DNA of 64,000 nucleotides from JACVRW01 sp963734025 (GCA_963734025.1 CAVTFR010000015.1:434001-498000); one strand, 5' to 3'. Shown: positions 45,140 through 54,605, counted from the first letter of the stretch. Program-made: numbers and translations. The notes: a model not told the origin generated them from the sequence alone.

Positions 45140-48100
45140 CTAGCGCCCCCGGCGGCCGAAGCTGTGGCCCGCCGGGGCGACCGCACGGAGGTCGGCCTCG
45201 GCGCCCGCGGCGACCGCCTCGCCGGCGCCGAGCACGCCCTCGCCCGCCTCGCTGCTCCAGACCCGGCGGGGCTCGATGTGCCTGATCTCGGCCCTCGGCA
45301 GGTCGGGCCGCTCGAGGCGCTCGATGCGGTCGACGAGCACGTTGGTGGTGCCCTCGCGGCGCTCGAGGCGGCCGGTGGCCAGCACGAGCGGCTCCGTCCG
45401 AACCGCCAGCCGGAAGCGGTCGTGCACCGGCGGCGGCACGATCAGGTTGATCGTCCCGTGCTCGTCCTCGAGCAGCATGAAGGTGACGCCCTTCGCCGTC
45501 GCGGGCCGCTGCCGCGCCACGACGAGCCCGGCGACTCGCACCCGCCGCCCGTTCGGGTGGCGCTCGAGCTGCTCGCTCGTGCGCAGGTCCCCCGGCAGAT
45601 CCGGCCGCATCAACTCGAGCGGGTGCTCCCGCAGAGTGACCCCGGTCGACCCGTAGTCGGCGAGCATCCGCTCCCACGCGGTGAGCGCGCGCAGCTCCGG
45701 GCCCTCGTGCGGATCGAGAGGCAGCGACAACTGTGTCCCCTCCGGCACCGGCGACCCCGGAACCGCCACCCCAAGCGTCCACAGCGCCTTCCGCCGCCGC
45801 TCCGACTCCGACCCGTCGACAAGGGCATCACAGGCCCCGGCCCAAGCGAGCTTGCCCAAGGTCTCGGCGGAAGCACCGGAGCGCCCGGCGAGATCACCAA
45901 GCGAACGCCACGGACCGCCGCTCTCGCGCTCGGAGACCATCGCTCGAACCTCCATCTCCTTGACGCCACCGACATACCCAAGACCGAGGCGTACAGCGAG
46001 CTGAGGCGGCGCCCCTTCCACGGGTGGCCGGGGAAGCACACTTTGGCCCCCCGAGCGGACGCGAGGGGGAGCCAAAGGAAATTCCCCGGACAGGACCCGT
46101 GGCCTGAGCAGTTGAACTGAGCAGGAAGCGGCACTCCGAACGACGCACGGCGGCAAGACCTCCACTCCACACCGCTGCGCCTCATGCACAAGACTGTCCG
46201 GCGGGTAGAACCCCATCGGCTGCTCGTTCAAGAGCCCGCACAGGAACTCCGGCTGGTAGTGCACCCGCAGCCAGGTCGACTGGTAGGCGAGCAGCCCGAA
46301 AGCCGCCGAGTGCGCCTTCGGGAAGCCGAAGCCCGAGAAGCCGACGATCTGGCTCCAGACCTGCTCGGCGACCGCCCGCGAGGCCCCGCGCGCGATCCCG
46401 CCCTCGATGAACTTCTCCTCGTAGACCCGGATCGCGGCCTCGGAGCGCTTGCGGCTCATCGCCCGCCGCAGCCCCTCCGCCTCGCCGGCGCTGAAGCCGG
46501 CGAATGCCATCGCCACCTCGAGCACCTGGTCTTGGAAGACGATCGTCCCGAGCGTGTCGCTCAGCACCGGTTCCAAGCAAGGATGCAGGTAGGGCACCTC
46601 GTAGCCCGGTATCTCGCGCAGCGCCTTGCGGTGCTCGATGTACGGGTGCACCGCTCCGCCGATGATCGGCCCCGGCCGCACGAGCGCCACCTGGACGGTG
46701 AGGTCGTCGAGGTTCTCAGGGCGCGTTCGCTTGAGCATCTGCATCTGCGCGCGCGACTCGATCTGGAACACCCCCATCGTCTCGGCCTCCTGGATGCGCG
46801 CGTAGACCTCCTTGTCGTCGTATGGGATGCGCGACAGGTCGATGCTCTCGGAGCGCACGCGCGCGACCTCGTCGATGCAGCGCTCGACCGCCGACAGCAT
46901 CCCCAGGCCGAGCAGGTCGATCTTGAGGAAGCCGGCGTCGCCGCAGGAGTCCTTGTCCCACTGCACCATCTGCCTGCCCTCCATCGATGCGGGCTGCACC
47001 GGACAGAGGTCGATCAGCGGCTGCGTCGAGATGACCATTCCGCCGGGGTGCTGGGACTGGTGGCGCGGCAGCCCCCAGGCGTCGCGGGCGAGCTTGACGA
47101 GCGCGTCCCAGCGCGGCGAGCGGCGGCCGCCCGCATCGCGCTCCGGGACGTCGCCCTGCCCGAAGCGCCCGGCTTGGCCGGGCGCGTAGGGAACTTCATC
47201 GCTTATGTCGTTGCGGTCCTTCCAGGGGTCGACCGCCCGCGCGAGGCGCTCGATCTCGCCGGGTGGCAGGCCGAGCGACTTGGCGAAGTCGCGCACCGCC
47301 GAGCGCACCTGGAAGGTCGAGAACGCGGCGACGAGTGCGCAGCGGTCGCGCCCATAGCGGTCGTGGACGCGCGGGATCAGGACGTCACGGACGTCGCGCG
47401 GGAAGTCGAGGTCGATGTCCGGCAGCGCGGTCAGCTCCTCGTTCAGGAAGCGGCCGAGCAGCAGCTCGTTCTCGATCGGGTCGACGTGCGAGAGGCCGGT
47501 GAGATAGCAAACGATCGAGGAAACGCTCGAGCCACGCCCGCGCCCCGGCGGGAGCAGCCGCCGCGCCGACTCCGGCCCGCGCACCTCGAGTGCCACCTCG
47601 CGCGCGAGCTCGAGCAGGTCCCTATGCAAGAGGAAGAAGCCCGACAGGCCGAGATGGCGGATCACGCGCAGCTCCTCGTCGAGGCGCCCGGCGGCCTCGT
47701 CGCGTCGCCTGCGGCCGCTGTAGCGCTCCTCGAACAGCGATCCGCAGAGCTCCGCCAGCTTGCGGTCGGCGTCCGGGTCCTCGGCGCCGGGATAGCGATA
47801 CCCGAGGTCCTCGGTGAGGTCGAAGGTGAGCCGCTCAGCGAGCCGGCCACTCTCCTCGGCGGCGTCGCGGTGCTCGCGAAAGCGCTCGAGCATCCGCTCG
47901 GGAGGCGCCAGCACGTGCGATGAGTTGCCGCGCCGGCGCGGCTCCGTCTCGTCTAGCGTCCCTCCCAGCCGCACAGCGACCATCGCGTCCTGCAGCGGGA
48001 TGCGCTCGCGCGCATGCGCGTGCACGTTGCCGGTGGCGACGCAGGGCACGCCGAGCCGCTCTGCAAGCTCGGCGAGCAGGCGGTTGCGGCGCCGGTCATT

Positions 48101-48679
48101 GCGCCAGTAGGGGCGCTGCAGCTCGACCAGGAAGCGCTCCGGGCCGAAGGCGCGCAGGAGCCGCCTGGCGACGGCCGCCGCCCCGGGGTGGTCGCCCGCC
48201 TCGACCCGCGCCGCGACCGCTCCGTCGCGCGCGCAACCGGACAGACAGACGAGCCCGGCCGCGTTCCGCTCCACCTCCTCGAGCGTCACGCTCGGCTCCT
48301 CGTCGAGCGCGTCCTGGCCGGGCCTGCGCCCGTCGATCACCTGGCCGGTCGGGTCCTCCCAGCCCTCGCGCGCCCATCTGCGCGTGTGCCAGTGCGAGGC
48401 CGTCAGGAGGCGGCACAGGTTGGTGTAGCCCTCGCGTGTCTCGCACAGGAGCGTCAGATGCGAACCGTCGTCGAGCGTGACCTCCGCGCCCGTGATGTGG
48501 CGGACCCCGAGCGGGCGCAGCGCCTGCGCCATCTCCATCGCGCCGTGCAGGCCGTCGTGATCGGTGAGCGCCAGTGCGCTGTGGCCCTGGTCGGCGGCGG
48601 CTCCCGCCAGCTCGACCGGATGCGAGGCGCCGTCCAGGAACGAGTAGGCGGAGTGGCAGTGGAGCTCCACGTAGGGCAC
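45140..48679 (-). CDS. dnaE2: Error-prone DNA polymerase DnaE2 (C-family)
   Basis: A translesion polymerase of the SOS mutasome, working with ImuB. The PHP domain begins VELHCHSAYSFLDGAS. The catalytic palm has RGSSVSSIVCY and PDIDLDFPRDVRD, and the helix-hairpin region holds FGFPKAHSAAFGLLAYQ. A C-terminal OB fold is VRVAGLVVARQRPATAKGV...LLEDEHG. From the GTG at 48679 it is 1179 residues, longer than the usual 1050-1130. Part of the excess is a Pro/Arg-rich insertion of about 45 residues before VRLGLGYVGG. A GTG at 48685 is an alternative start. A LexA box touches the start codon. Confidence 0.94.
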   Translation of the reverse strand: MPYVELHCHSAYSFLDGASHPVELAGAAADQGHSALALTDHDGLHGAMEMAQALRPLGVRHITGAEVTLDDGSHLTLLCETREGYTNLCRLLTASHWHTRRWAREGWEDPTGQVIDGRRPGQDALDEEPSVTLEEVERNAAGLVCLSGCARDGAVAARVEAGDHPGAAAVARRLLRAFGPERFLVELQRPYWRNDRRRNRLLAELAERLGVPCVATGNVHAHARERIPLQDAMVAVRLGGTLDETEPRRRGNSSHVLAPPERMLERFREHRDAAEESGRLAERLTFDLTEDLGYRYPGAEDPDADRKLAELCGSLFEERYSGRRRRDEAAGRLDEELRVIRHLGLSGFFLLHRDLLELAREVALEVRGPESARRLLPPGRGRGSSVSSIVCYLTGLSHVDPIENELLLGRFLNEELTALPDIDLDFPRDVRDVLIPRVHDRYGRDRCALVAAFSTFQVRSAVRDFAKSLGLPPGEIERLARAVDPWKDRNDISDEVPYAPGQAGRFGQGDVPERDAGGRRSPRWDALVKLARDAWGLPRHQSQHPGGMVISTQPLIDLCPVQPASMEGRQMVQWDKDSCGDAGFLKIDLLGLGMLSAVERCIDEVARVRSESIDLSRIPYDDKEVYARIQEAETMGVFQIESRAQMQMLKRTRPENLDDLTVQVALVRPGPIIGGAVHPYIEHRKALREIPGYEVPYLHPCLEPVLSDTLGTIVFQDQVLEVAMAFAGFSAGEAEGLRRAMSRKRSEAAIRVYEEKFIEGGIARGASRAVAEQVWSQIVGFSGFGFPKAHSAAFGLLAYQSTWLRVHYQPEFLCGLLNEQPMGFYPPDSLVHEAQRCGVEVLPPCVVRSAASCSVQLLRPRVLSGEFPLAPPRVRSGGQSVLPRPPVEGAPPQLAVRLGLGYVGGVKEMEVRAMVSERESGGPWRSLGDLAGRSGASAETLGKLAWAGACDALVDGSESERRRKALWTLGVAVPGSPVPEGTQLSLPLDPHEGPELRALTAWERMLADYGSTGVTLREHPLELMRPDLPGDLRTSEQLERHPNGRRVRVAGLVVARQRPATAKGVTFMLLEDEHGTINLIVPPPVHDRFRLAVRTEPLVLATGRLERREGTTNVLVDRIERLERPDLPRAEIRHIEPRRVWSSEAGEGVLGAGEAVAAGAEADLRAVAPAGHSFGRRGR

Positions 48680-48692
48680 GAACACATGTTCG
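48679..48692 (-). promoter_or_regulatory. LexA/SOS box at dnaE2
   Basis: The 14-base site CGAACATGTGTTCG (minus strand) fits the actinobacterial LexA consensus CGAAC-N4-GTTCG exactly. Its last base is the first base of the GTG chosen for dnaE2. The same core with 4 flanking matching bases (ATGCGAACATGTGTTCGT) precedes imuB. LexA bound here would block transcription until DNA damage. Confidence 0.9.
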
Positions 48693-48743
48693 CATGGGGA
48701 GTGGACGGACGCCGCCCCGCCGCGGGCGTAATACTGGCCCTCG

Positions 48744-49148
48744 ATGAGGAGGTTCGGTCTGCTTCTGATCGGGCTCGTGATCGCTGCCGGCTGCGGCGAC
48801 GACGACGGCGACGACCGCGAGTCGCAGCGCGTCGCCGGCACCCCCGAGCCCACCCACGCGCAGAAGGTCAAGCGCGACCCCTACGAGCTCACCTGCCGCG
48901 ACCTCGCCCGGCAGACACTCCATCCAGAGAGCGCCAAGCTCGTCATCCGGGCGGAGTTCGAGCTCGCCCAGGTGCCCGAGCTCGAGAAGGTGGTCGCACG
49001 CGAGACGCTCAACCGGACCGGCCGCAGCGTCTACTACGGCCTCACCCAGGAATGCAAGGGCCGGCCGCCCTCGTTCAAGCCGGCGAAGCCGGCGATCGCG
49101 GGCGTGCTCGGGGGCAAGTACCTGGCCGCGCGCAACCGCCCCGGTTGA
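48744..49148 (+). CDS. Small secreted lipoprotein, unknown function
   Basis: A 134-residue protein with a lipoprotein signal: MRRFGLLLIGLVIAAGC, the lipobox ending at Cys17 and followed by an Asp-rich run. The mature part has one Cys pair (LTCRDL, TQECKG), is basic, and shows no known domain. It would be anchored on the outer face of the membrane. It is divergent from dnaE2, starting 51 bases beyond the LexA box, so it might share SOS control, though this is uncertain. Confidence 0.65.
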   Translation: MRRFGLLLIGLVIAAGCGDDDGDDRESQRVAGTPEPTHAQKVKRDPYELTCRDLARQTLHPESAKLVIRAEFELAQVPELEKVVARETLNRTGRSVYYGLTQECKGRPPSFKPAKPAIAGVLGGKYLAARNRPG

Positions 49149-49206
49149 GCCTCCCCGGATGAGTCCGGCGCCGCGCGCCGGTCCTTAATCGAAAGGAGGC
49201 CCATCC

Positions 49207-49542
49207 GTGTCATTCGACGTACCGCCGCCCGCCCCCGAGCTCAGGCGCCTCGAGCCGCTCATCGGCAGCCGGCGGGCCGAGGAGGAGACCGAGCCGAGCG
49301 TGCTCGGTCCCTGCGCAACGGTGACGAGCAAGGAGTCGTTCGAGTGGCTCGACGGCGGCTACTTCCTCGTCAGCACCCACGAGACGAAGTTCGGCGACGA
49401 GCCCGCCCAGAAAGGCGTCAACTACTGGGGCTACGACTCCGACGAGGAGCGCTACCGGATCGTCTTCTTCAGCAACACGGCGCCTTCACACCATCATGAC
49501 CAGGTCCATGGCGATCGCCGGATGAAGCGGGGGCGGATGTAG
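49207..49542 (+). CDS. DUF1579-like protein, apparently truncated at the C-terminus
   Basis: A 111-residue ORF. APELRRLEPLIGSRRAEEET begins the domain; ESFEWLDGGYFLVSTHE and KGVNYWGYDSDEERYRIVFFSN follow the DUF1579 lipocalin-like pattern. Usual members then continue for about 50 residues. Here the frame becomes a short His/Arg-rich tail and stops. A deletion or frameshift near 49480 probably removed the end. AAAGGAGG before the GTG at 49207 is a strong ribosome site. Confidence 0.6.
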   Translation: MSFDVPPPAPELRRLEPLIGSRRAEEETEPSVLGPCATVTSKESFEWLDGGYFLVSTHETKFGDEPAQKGVNYWGYDSDEERYRIVFFSNTAPSHHHDQVHGDRRMKRGRM

Positions 49543-49565
49543 TCCCCCGCGAGGGGGATGACGGC

Positions 49566-51146
49566 CTAGGCCACCGAGCGGCGGCGGCGCTTGCTCTGGT
49601 AGAGCAGGCGATCGGCGCGCTCGACGAGCTTCGCGGTCGTCTCGCCGGGCTCGCGCACCGCGATCCCGAAGCTCGCCTGGATGTCCTCACCCGCCGCCCG
49701 CGCTGCCGACAGCGCCTCCTGGAGGCGGTGCGACACGCGCTCCGCGTCGAGCCGAGAGGCGCCGGCGAGCACGACCGCAAACTCGTCGCCGCCGATGCGG
49801 AAGGCGTCGTCGCTGCGGCGCAGGGCGGTACGCAGTGCGTCGGCCAGTCCCTTCAGCGCGCGGTCGCCCGCGTCGTGCCCGTGGCGATCGTTGACGCGTT
49901 TCAGGTTGTCCATGTCACAGAGGATCAGCGCCAGCTCGCCCTCCGAGCGGCCCGCCTCGCGGTTCAGGCGTCCGAGGAAGGCACGCCGGTTCGGCAACCC
50001 GGTGAGCGGGTCGTGGAGTGCCTGGTGGCGCAGCCGCACGGCCCGGTCGGCCGTCTGCAGTGCGGCGACCGCCTGGTTCGCGAAGAGCCGCAGCGCCTGC
50101 AGCCGCGCGCGCGTGGGCAGCAGCCGGTCGCGCGGGTCGTCGACGGAGATGAGCCCGAGCCGTTTGCCCTCCGGCTCGTCCAGCGGCACGAGCAGCCAGT
50201 GGCGCGTCCAGGCGTGCGGTCCGCGGCCGTTCATCTCCGAGCGCTGCGGCGGCGGAATGTAGCGGCCGAGCCGCTCCTGTGCCACTTCTGTGGGGATCAG
50301 GTAGCAGCCGGCGACCTCGAACTCGGCGGTGAACAGCGGCGCCAGCGAGTCGATCGAGATCCCGCTGGTCACGCTGGCCGGCTCCACCCCCCAGCCGCTC
50401 GACGCCACGGGGTCAAGCGGCCGTCCCGGATCGTCGGAGAGCTCGATCACCACCCTGTCGAACTCGAGCGCGTCGTGAATGCCGTCGCAGACGGCCTGCA
50501 GCACCTCGTCGGTCTCGTCCGCCTCCGCGAGCCGGGCCGACACCGCGAGCACGCCCTCGAGCATGCGCTGGTGCTGCACGGTTGTGGCGGTCTCCTGGGC
50601 GATCCGGAGTGCGATCGACGCCTGCTGCGTTATGGCGACGAGCGCGTCGAGCTCGTCGTCGGTCGGGCGCCGGCCGGTCTCGGGCTCGTCCACCGATATC
50701 ACGCCCATCAGCCCGCCCTTCTCGTCGCGGAGCGGCACGAAGAGCGCATCCTCGGCGGTCCACGCGTTCGGGTCGTCGCTCGGCTCGATGTCCGGCACAT
50801 AGGTGTCGGCGCCGAGCGAGTCCCAGTCGAACTCGTCCCCCGGCACGAAGTAGGCGCCGCGGCGCTCGAAGCGCTCGGCGAGGAGCGGGTGCCACGTGTC
50901 GGCGGGCGAGGAGCGGCCGACCAGCGCGTCGACCGACGCCGCCGAGCCCACAGCGGCCGCGGTCAGCATGTCGTCGTAGGCCGGCCGGTAGACGTTGACC
51001 ACGGCGGCGCCGTAGCCAAGCAGCTCCGCGATCGCGGCGCATACGTCCTTCAACACGACCTCGAGGTCCTGCTCGTCGCGCACCGACGCCGTGCGCTCGA
51101 AGACGGCGCCGAGCCGCGCGAGCGCCGTCAGCTCGTTGGCGGCCAC
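49566..51146 (-). CDS. Diguanylate cyclase with two GAF domains
   Basis: A cytosolic 526-residue enzyme that would make cyclic di-GMP. The first GAF-type domain is about 20-180 (DVCAAIAELLGYGAAVVNVY to VAITQQASIALRIAQE), and the second about 195-355. The GGDEF domain is about 370-520: HDPLTGLPNRRAFL, LCDMDNLKRVNDRHGHDAGD, and the active site FRIGGDEFAVVL. The inhibitory RxxD site is not obvious. Its start lies just downstream of the GGDEF-EAL gene's stop, with 1 base between, so the two are one operon. Confidence 0.92.
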   Translation of the reverse strand: MAANELTALARLGAVFERTASVRDEQDLEVVLKDVCAAIAELLGYGAAVVNVYRPAYDDMLTAAAVGSAASVDALVGRSSPADTWHPLLAERFERRGAYFVPGDEFDWDSLGADTYVPDIEPSDDPNAWTAEDALFVPLRDEKGGLMGVISVDEPETGRRPTDDELDALVAITQQASIALRIAQETATTVQHQRMLEGVLAVSARLAEADETDEVLQAVCDGIHDALEFDRVVIELSDDPGRPLDPVASSGWGVEPASVTSGISIDSLAPLFTAEFEVAGCYLIPTEVAQERLGRYIPPPQRSEMNGRGPHAWTRHWLLVPLDEPEGKRLGLISVDDPRDRLLPTRARLQALRLFANQAVAALQTADRAVRLRHQALHDPLTGLPNRRAFLGRLNREAGRSEGELALILCDMDNLKRVNDRHGHDAGDRALKGLADALRTALRRSDDAFRIGGDEFAVVLAGASRLDAERVSHRLQEALSAARAAGEDIQASFGIAVREPGETTAKLVERADRLLYQSKRRRRSVA

Positions 51147-51147
51147 G

Positions 51148-53199
51148 CTAGGCGCTCCTCCGCGACCCGAGCGGGCGCAGCTTCGACGACTCGCTGCGCA
51201 GCTCGCGGCACATGCGGGCTGCCTCGGTGTTGACGCGTGGCCACGGGTCGCCCGGGCGGGCGAGTGCCCAGCCCTGGCCGGCCACCACGCCGAGATGGAT
51301 CAGGACGCGCAGCTCGTCGAGCGTCTCGACGCCCTCGGCGAAGATCGAGGCTCCGGTGCTGCGGGCAAATTGGACGAGCGACCCGATCAGGGCGATCTTG
51401 GCCGGGTCGGCGTGCACGTCGGCGACCAGCGTCCGGTCGAGCTTGATCACGTCGGCCTGCATGCGCATCACCTGCTGCAGGCCGGCGTAGCCCGCGCCGG
51501 CGTCGTCCACCGCGATGCGCGCTCCGCGCGCCCGCAGCGGATCGAGGTGGCGCTGGAGGGCGTCCAGGTCGAGGACCCGCTCCTCCTCGGTGATCTCCAC
51601 GACGACACCGCTGAGGTCCGCCGGCAGCTGCTCGTGCACCTCGTCCGACGCCAGTGCCGACGGGCTCAGGTTGACGGACAGGAAGCAGCCTTCCGGCCGG
51701 CCCTCGGCCGCGAGCGCCATGCGCACGGTCTCGGCCTCGAGCGCCGCGCCCAGCCCGAAGCGGTGCGCCTGTGAGAACCACCACGAGGGCGGCAGTCCGG
51801 GTTTGCCCGCGAAGCGCGCCAGCGCCTCGTAGCCGAGCGGCTCGCCGCTCGCCAGCGACACGATTGGCTGGAAGACCGGCCGCACGACGTCCGGCTGGGC
51901 GATCATGCGCGCGAACTCGTCGCGCTGCTCGTCGGTCACGACGAAGACGTTCTCGGGGTCGTAGCGTCGCGAACGCCCGCCGCCGCTCTCCTTCGCCCAC
52001 GTGACCGCCCCGTTGGCGAGCTGCAGGAGGGCGCCCGCCGTGCGCGCATCGTCCGGGAAGCAGGCCAGGCCGGCAGAGCAGCGCAGCGAGCCCGGCACGA
52101 CGCCGGCAGCCTCGACCGCGCTGCGGCCCGCCTCGGCGAGCGCAAACGCGCGGCCGCCCTCGGCGTCGGGCAGGATGATCCCGAACTCGTCCCCGCCGAC
52201 GCGCGCCACGACGCCCAGGTTGCGCATTGCCGCGCTAAGGCTAGTCGCGCCGGCGCGCAGCAGCTCGTCCCCGAACGGATGGCCGCGCGACTCGTTGAGC
52301 CGCTTGAAGTCGTCTATGTCGATCAGCACGACCGTTGCCGCACGGCCGAGCTCGCGCGCGAGGTCGAGCTCGCGGCCGAGCATCTCATGGAAGTGGCGAT
52401 GGTTGGCGAGCCCGGTGAGTGGGTCGCGGTGGGCGAGCTCCTCGAGGCGCTTGTTGTTCTCCTGGAGGTCGGAGGCCATGCCGTCGAAGTCGCGCGAGAG
52501 CTCGCCGAGCTCGTCGCGACGGCGCCAGCCGAGGCGCGTGCCGAGGTTGCCGCCTCCGACTGCCCGGGTGGCGACGCGCAGGCGATCGAGCGGGCGGAAG
52601 ATGCCGCGCCCGAGCACGAACATCGTGAAGACCGAGAAGCAGGCGAGCAGGATCCCGAGGACGATCGCGACATCGCGGTTTCGGTCGGCCAGGGCCTCGT
52701 GGGCAGGGCGCAGGTCGTAGCTCGAGACGAGCGCCGCGTTCACGCGCCCGTCTTGGCCGAGCGGGGTCACGAGCACCTCGTCATGGCGGCCGTTGTCGCG
52801 CGACTCGGCCCCCGCCTGCTCACCCGAGCTGAGCGCCTCGGTCACGAGGCCAAACTCGGTTCGGCCGCCCGCGTGCTCCCCGACGGACGCCACGGGCGCC
52901 GAGTCGCCGGCCTGGTAGACGCTGAGCGAGGCGAGCTCCTGGTGCACGTTCATAACGCGCTGGAGCTCGTTCTGAAGTGCCTCCGGGCTGTCGAGGTCGG
53001 CGGGCGTCATGCCCTTCTGGAAGCTCGTCGCCGACACGTTCAGGAGCTCACCGGCGGAGTCCCGATAGGCCCCGTGGAGCTCGTCGCTCGAGCTCTTGCT
53101 CGCGATGAAGGCGCATGCGGCGGCGGCCAGGGTCAGCGCGACGCTGACCTGGAAACGGAGGCTACGCAGAGATGTGCGGGAGAACGGGGAACGTGCCAA
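51148..53199 (-). CDS. Membrane GGDEF-EAL protein with HAMP domain
   Basis: A 683-residue sensor. One membrane segment is at about 15-35 (FQVSVALTLAAAACAFIA) and a second at about 180-200 (VAIVLGILLACFSVFTMFVLG), with a periplasmic sensor between. HAMP follows (PLDRLRVATRAVGGGNLGTRL). The GGDEF domain has HRDPLTGLANHRHF and ARVGGDEFGII. The EAL domain has YEALARF, SVNLSPSAL, EITEEE, DDAGAGYAGL, IKLDRTLV and FAEGVET. Most ligand residues remain, so it may both make and break cyclic di-GMP. TTG at 53199 is the likely start; no ATG fits. Confidence 0.85.
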   Translation of the reverse strand: MARSPFSRTSLRSLRFQVSVALTLAAAACAFIASKSSSDELHGAYRDSAGELLNVSATSFQKGMTPADLDSPEALQNELQRVMNVHQELASLSVYQAGDSAPVASVGEHAGGRTEFGLVTEALSSGEQAGAESRDNGRHDEVLVTPLGQDGRVNAALVSSYDLRPAHEALADRNRDVAIVLGILLACFSVFTMFVLGRGIFRPLDRLRVATRAVGGGNLGTRLGWRRRDELGELSRDFDGMASDLQENNKRLEELAHRDPLTGLANHRHFHEMLGRELDLARELGRAATVVLIDIDDFKRLNESRGHPFGDELLRAGATSLSAAMRNLGVVARVGGDEFGIILPDAEGGRAFALAEAGRSAVEAAGVVPGSLRCSAGLACFPDDARTAGALLQLANGAVTWAKESGGGRSRRYDPENVFVVTDEQRDEFARMIAQPDVVRPVFQPIVSLASGEPLGYEALARFAGKPGLPPSWWFSQAHRFGLGAALEAETVRMALAAEGRPEGCFLSVNLSPSALASDEVHEQLPADLSGVVVEITEEERVLDLDALQRHLDPLRARGARIAVDDAGAGYAGLQQVMRMQADVIKLDRTLVADVHADPAKIALIGSLVQFARSTGASIFAEGVETLDELRVLIHLGVVAGQGWALARPGDPWPRVNTEAARMCRELRSESSKLRPLGSRRSA

Positions 53200-53264
53200 G
53201 CGTCGACACCAGGAACCAGTATCGGCCAAATGCCCCTGACACTGAAGCCTGGGGCGCCGAGGGC

Positions 53265-54605
53265 TCAGCGCACGGCGCGCACGCGAACCGCGTGCGGATC
53301 CGGGGTTCCGCGGATGCTGCCCACGCGCGCCACGCCAGTGAGCGTGCCCTGGAGCCCGCCGTCCCTCACCCTGATGACGCCTACGCCGGGGGTCGACCCG
53401 TACGCCTCGTGCCCCGAGGCCGGGTACGGGCCTCGGAGCGACGAGAACATGTAGTCGCCGTCCGGTGACAGGTCGAACAGGTCGGGGGCCGGGTCGTCGC
53501 TCAGCTCGCTCTCGAGCCCGAACCGCGCCACCACCCTGTTCGAGCGCGGGTCGACCACCGTTACGTCGTTCTCGATCCGGTCGCCCCACCAGAGGAAGCC
53601 GCGCTCGGTGAGCGCGACCGCGTGCGCGTCGACCGTCGCTCCGGGCTCGTCGCGCGTGTACACGTGGGTGGCGCGCGGGCGGTTCGGCCTCGTCCTCGCA
53701 ACCGGGCTGAAGCGGTCGAGCTCGAACGAGTAGACGTCGTGGCCGTAGGGCTCGTCCCCCGGGACGGACGGGACGGTCCAGCCGGCGCCGCTGTTGACGT
53801 ACATGCGCCCGCCCGCCTCCATCTCGCCGCATCCGTTGTCGTCCACGTGCGCTCGGTCGTACTCGGCCACGATCCGCATCGGCGTGCGGTTGTGATCGAC
53901 GACGAACATCCCGCCGCCGCGCAGCGTCACGAACGTGAAGTCGCCGTCGCTCGTCGTCCGCGGGCAGATCGGCGCGTTGTCCGGCCGCCGCTTCGGGTCC
54001 TCACAGCGAGCGCCGCTCGGCGTGGTGCAGGCGGCGAGGTCGAGGGTGGCGTCGTCCTCGAGCGTGAACTCTTCGCGCCGGTAGTCGGTCTCGATCCGCA
54101 TCAGCTTCTTGCCGTTCTGGTTCGCGACGATCAGGTGGCGCTGGTCGGGCGTCGGCCAGGCGGCGTGTGCCTGGATGCCGACGTCGATGCAGCCGACCGG
54201 GCTGCGCTCGTCCGCGTCAAGGAAGGCCATGTGGCCGCTCGCCAGGAAGGCGATCACCGCGTAGCGGTTCGCGGAGGGCCGGTGGTCGTCGCCGCCGTTG
54301 AAGACGAGCATGTGCGGGCGCAGCGGGAACGAGCCGGTGCGCTCGTCGCAGAAGCTCGCAACGTCGCCCGAGAGGTCGATCGACTCGGGCTCCGCCGTGC
54401 TCGCGTCGTCGGTCAGCTGCTCGCCGTCGAAGATGTGGAGCGTGCCGCCGCCCGCGCTGTACCTGTCCTCCTGATCGATCAGCCACACCTCGTACGAGCC
54501 GTGGCGGCCGTTGGCGTCGGAGGTCGCGCCGGCCGTCCCGACAACGGCTACGGCGGCTGTGCAGACGAGTGCCACCAGCGCGACCAGCATCAAGCGCGGC
54601 TTCAT
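53265..54605 (-). CDS. Secreted beta-propeller-like protein
   Basis: A 446-residue exported protein. The signal peptide is MKPRLMLVALVALVCTAAVAV with a cleavage region GTAGAT. Repeated strands suggest a YncE-like propeller: HAAWPTPDQRHLIVANQNGK, TTSDGDFTFVTLRGGGMFVVD, VALTERGFLWWGDRIENDVTVVD and LFDLSPDGDYMFSSLRGP. Several Cys (FCDER, GCIDV, CEDP, ICPR) could form disulfides. Substrate or partner is unknown. It sits between the cyclic di-GMP genes and the imuB operon. Confidence 0.7.
   Translation of the reverse strand: MKPRLMLVALVALVCTAAVAVVGTAGATSDANGRHGSYEVWLIDQEDRYSAGGGTLHIFDGEQLTDDASTAEPESIDLSGDVASFCDERTGSFPLRPHMLVFNGGDDHRPSANRYAVIAFLASGHMAFLDADERSPVGCIDVGIQAHAAWPTPDQRHLIVANQNGKKLMRIETDYRREEFTLEDDATLDLAACTTPSGARCEDPKRRPDNAPICPRTTSDGDFTFVTLRGGGMFVVDHNRTPMRIVAEYDRAHVDDNGCGEMEAGGRMYVNSGAGWTVPSVPGDEPYGHDVYSFELDRFSPVARTRPNRPRATHVYTRDEPGATVDAHAVALTERGFLWWGDRIENDVTVVDPRSNRVVARFGLESELSDDPAPDLFDLSPDGDYMFSSLRGPYPASGHEAYGSTPGVGVIRVRDGGLQGTLTGVARVGSIRGTPDPHAVRVRAVR

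Noticed and set aside
45140..45782. Long open frames opposite dnaE2, such as 46184-47923 on the plus strand
   Set aside because: They are Arg/Leu/Glu-rich mirrors of dnaE2 produced by GC-rich codon bias, with no ribosome site or family similarity.
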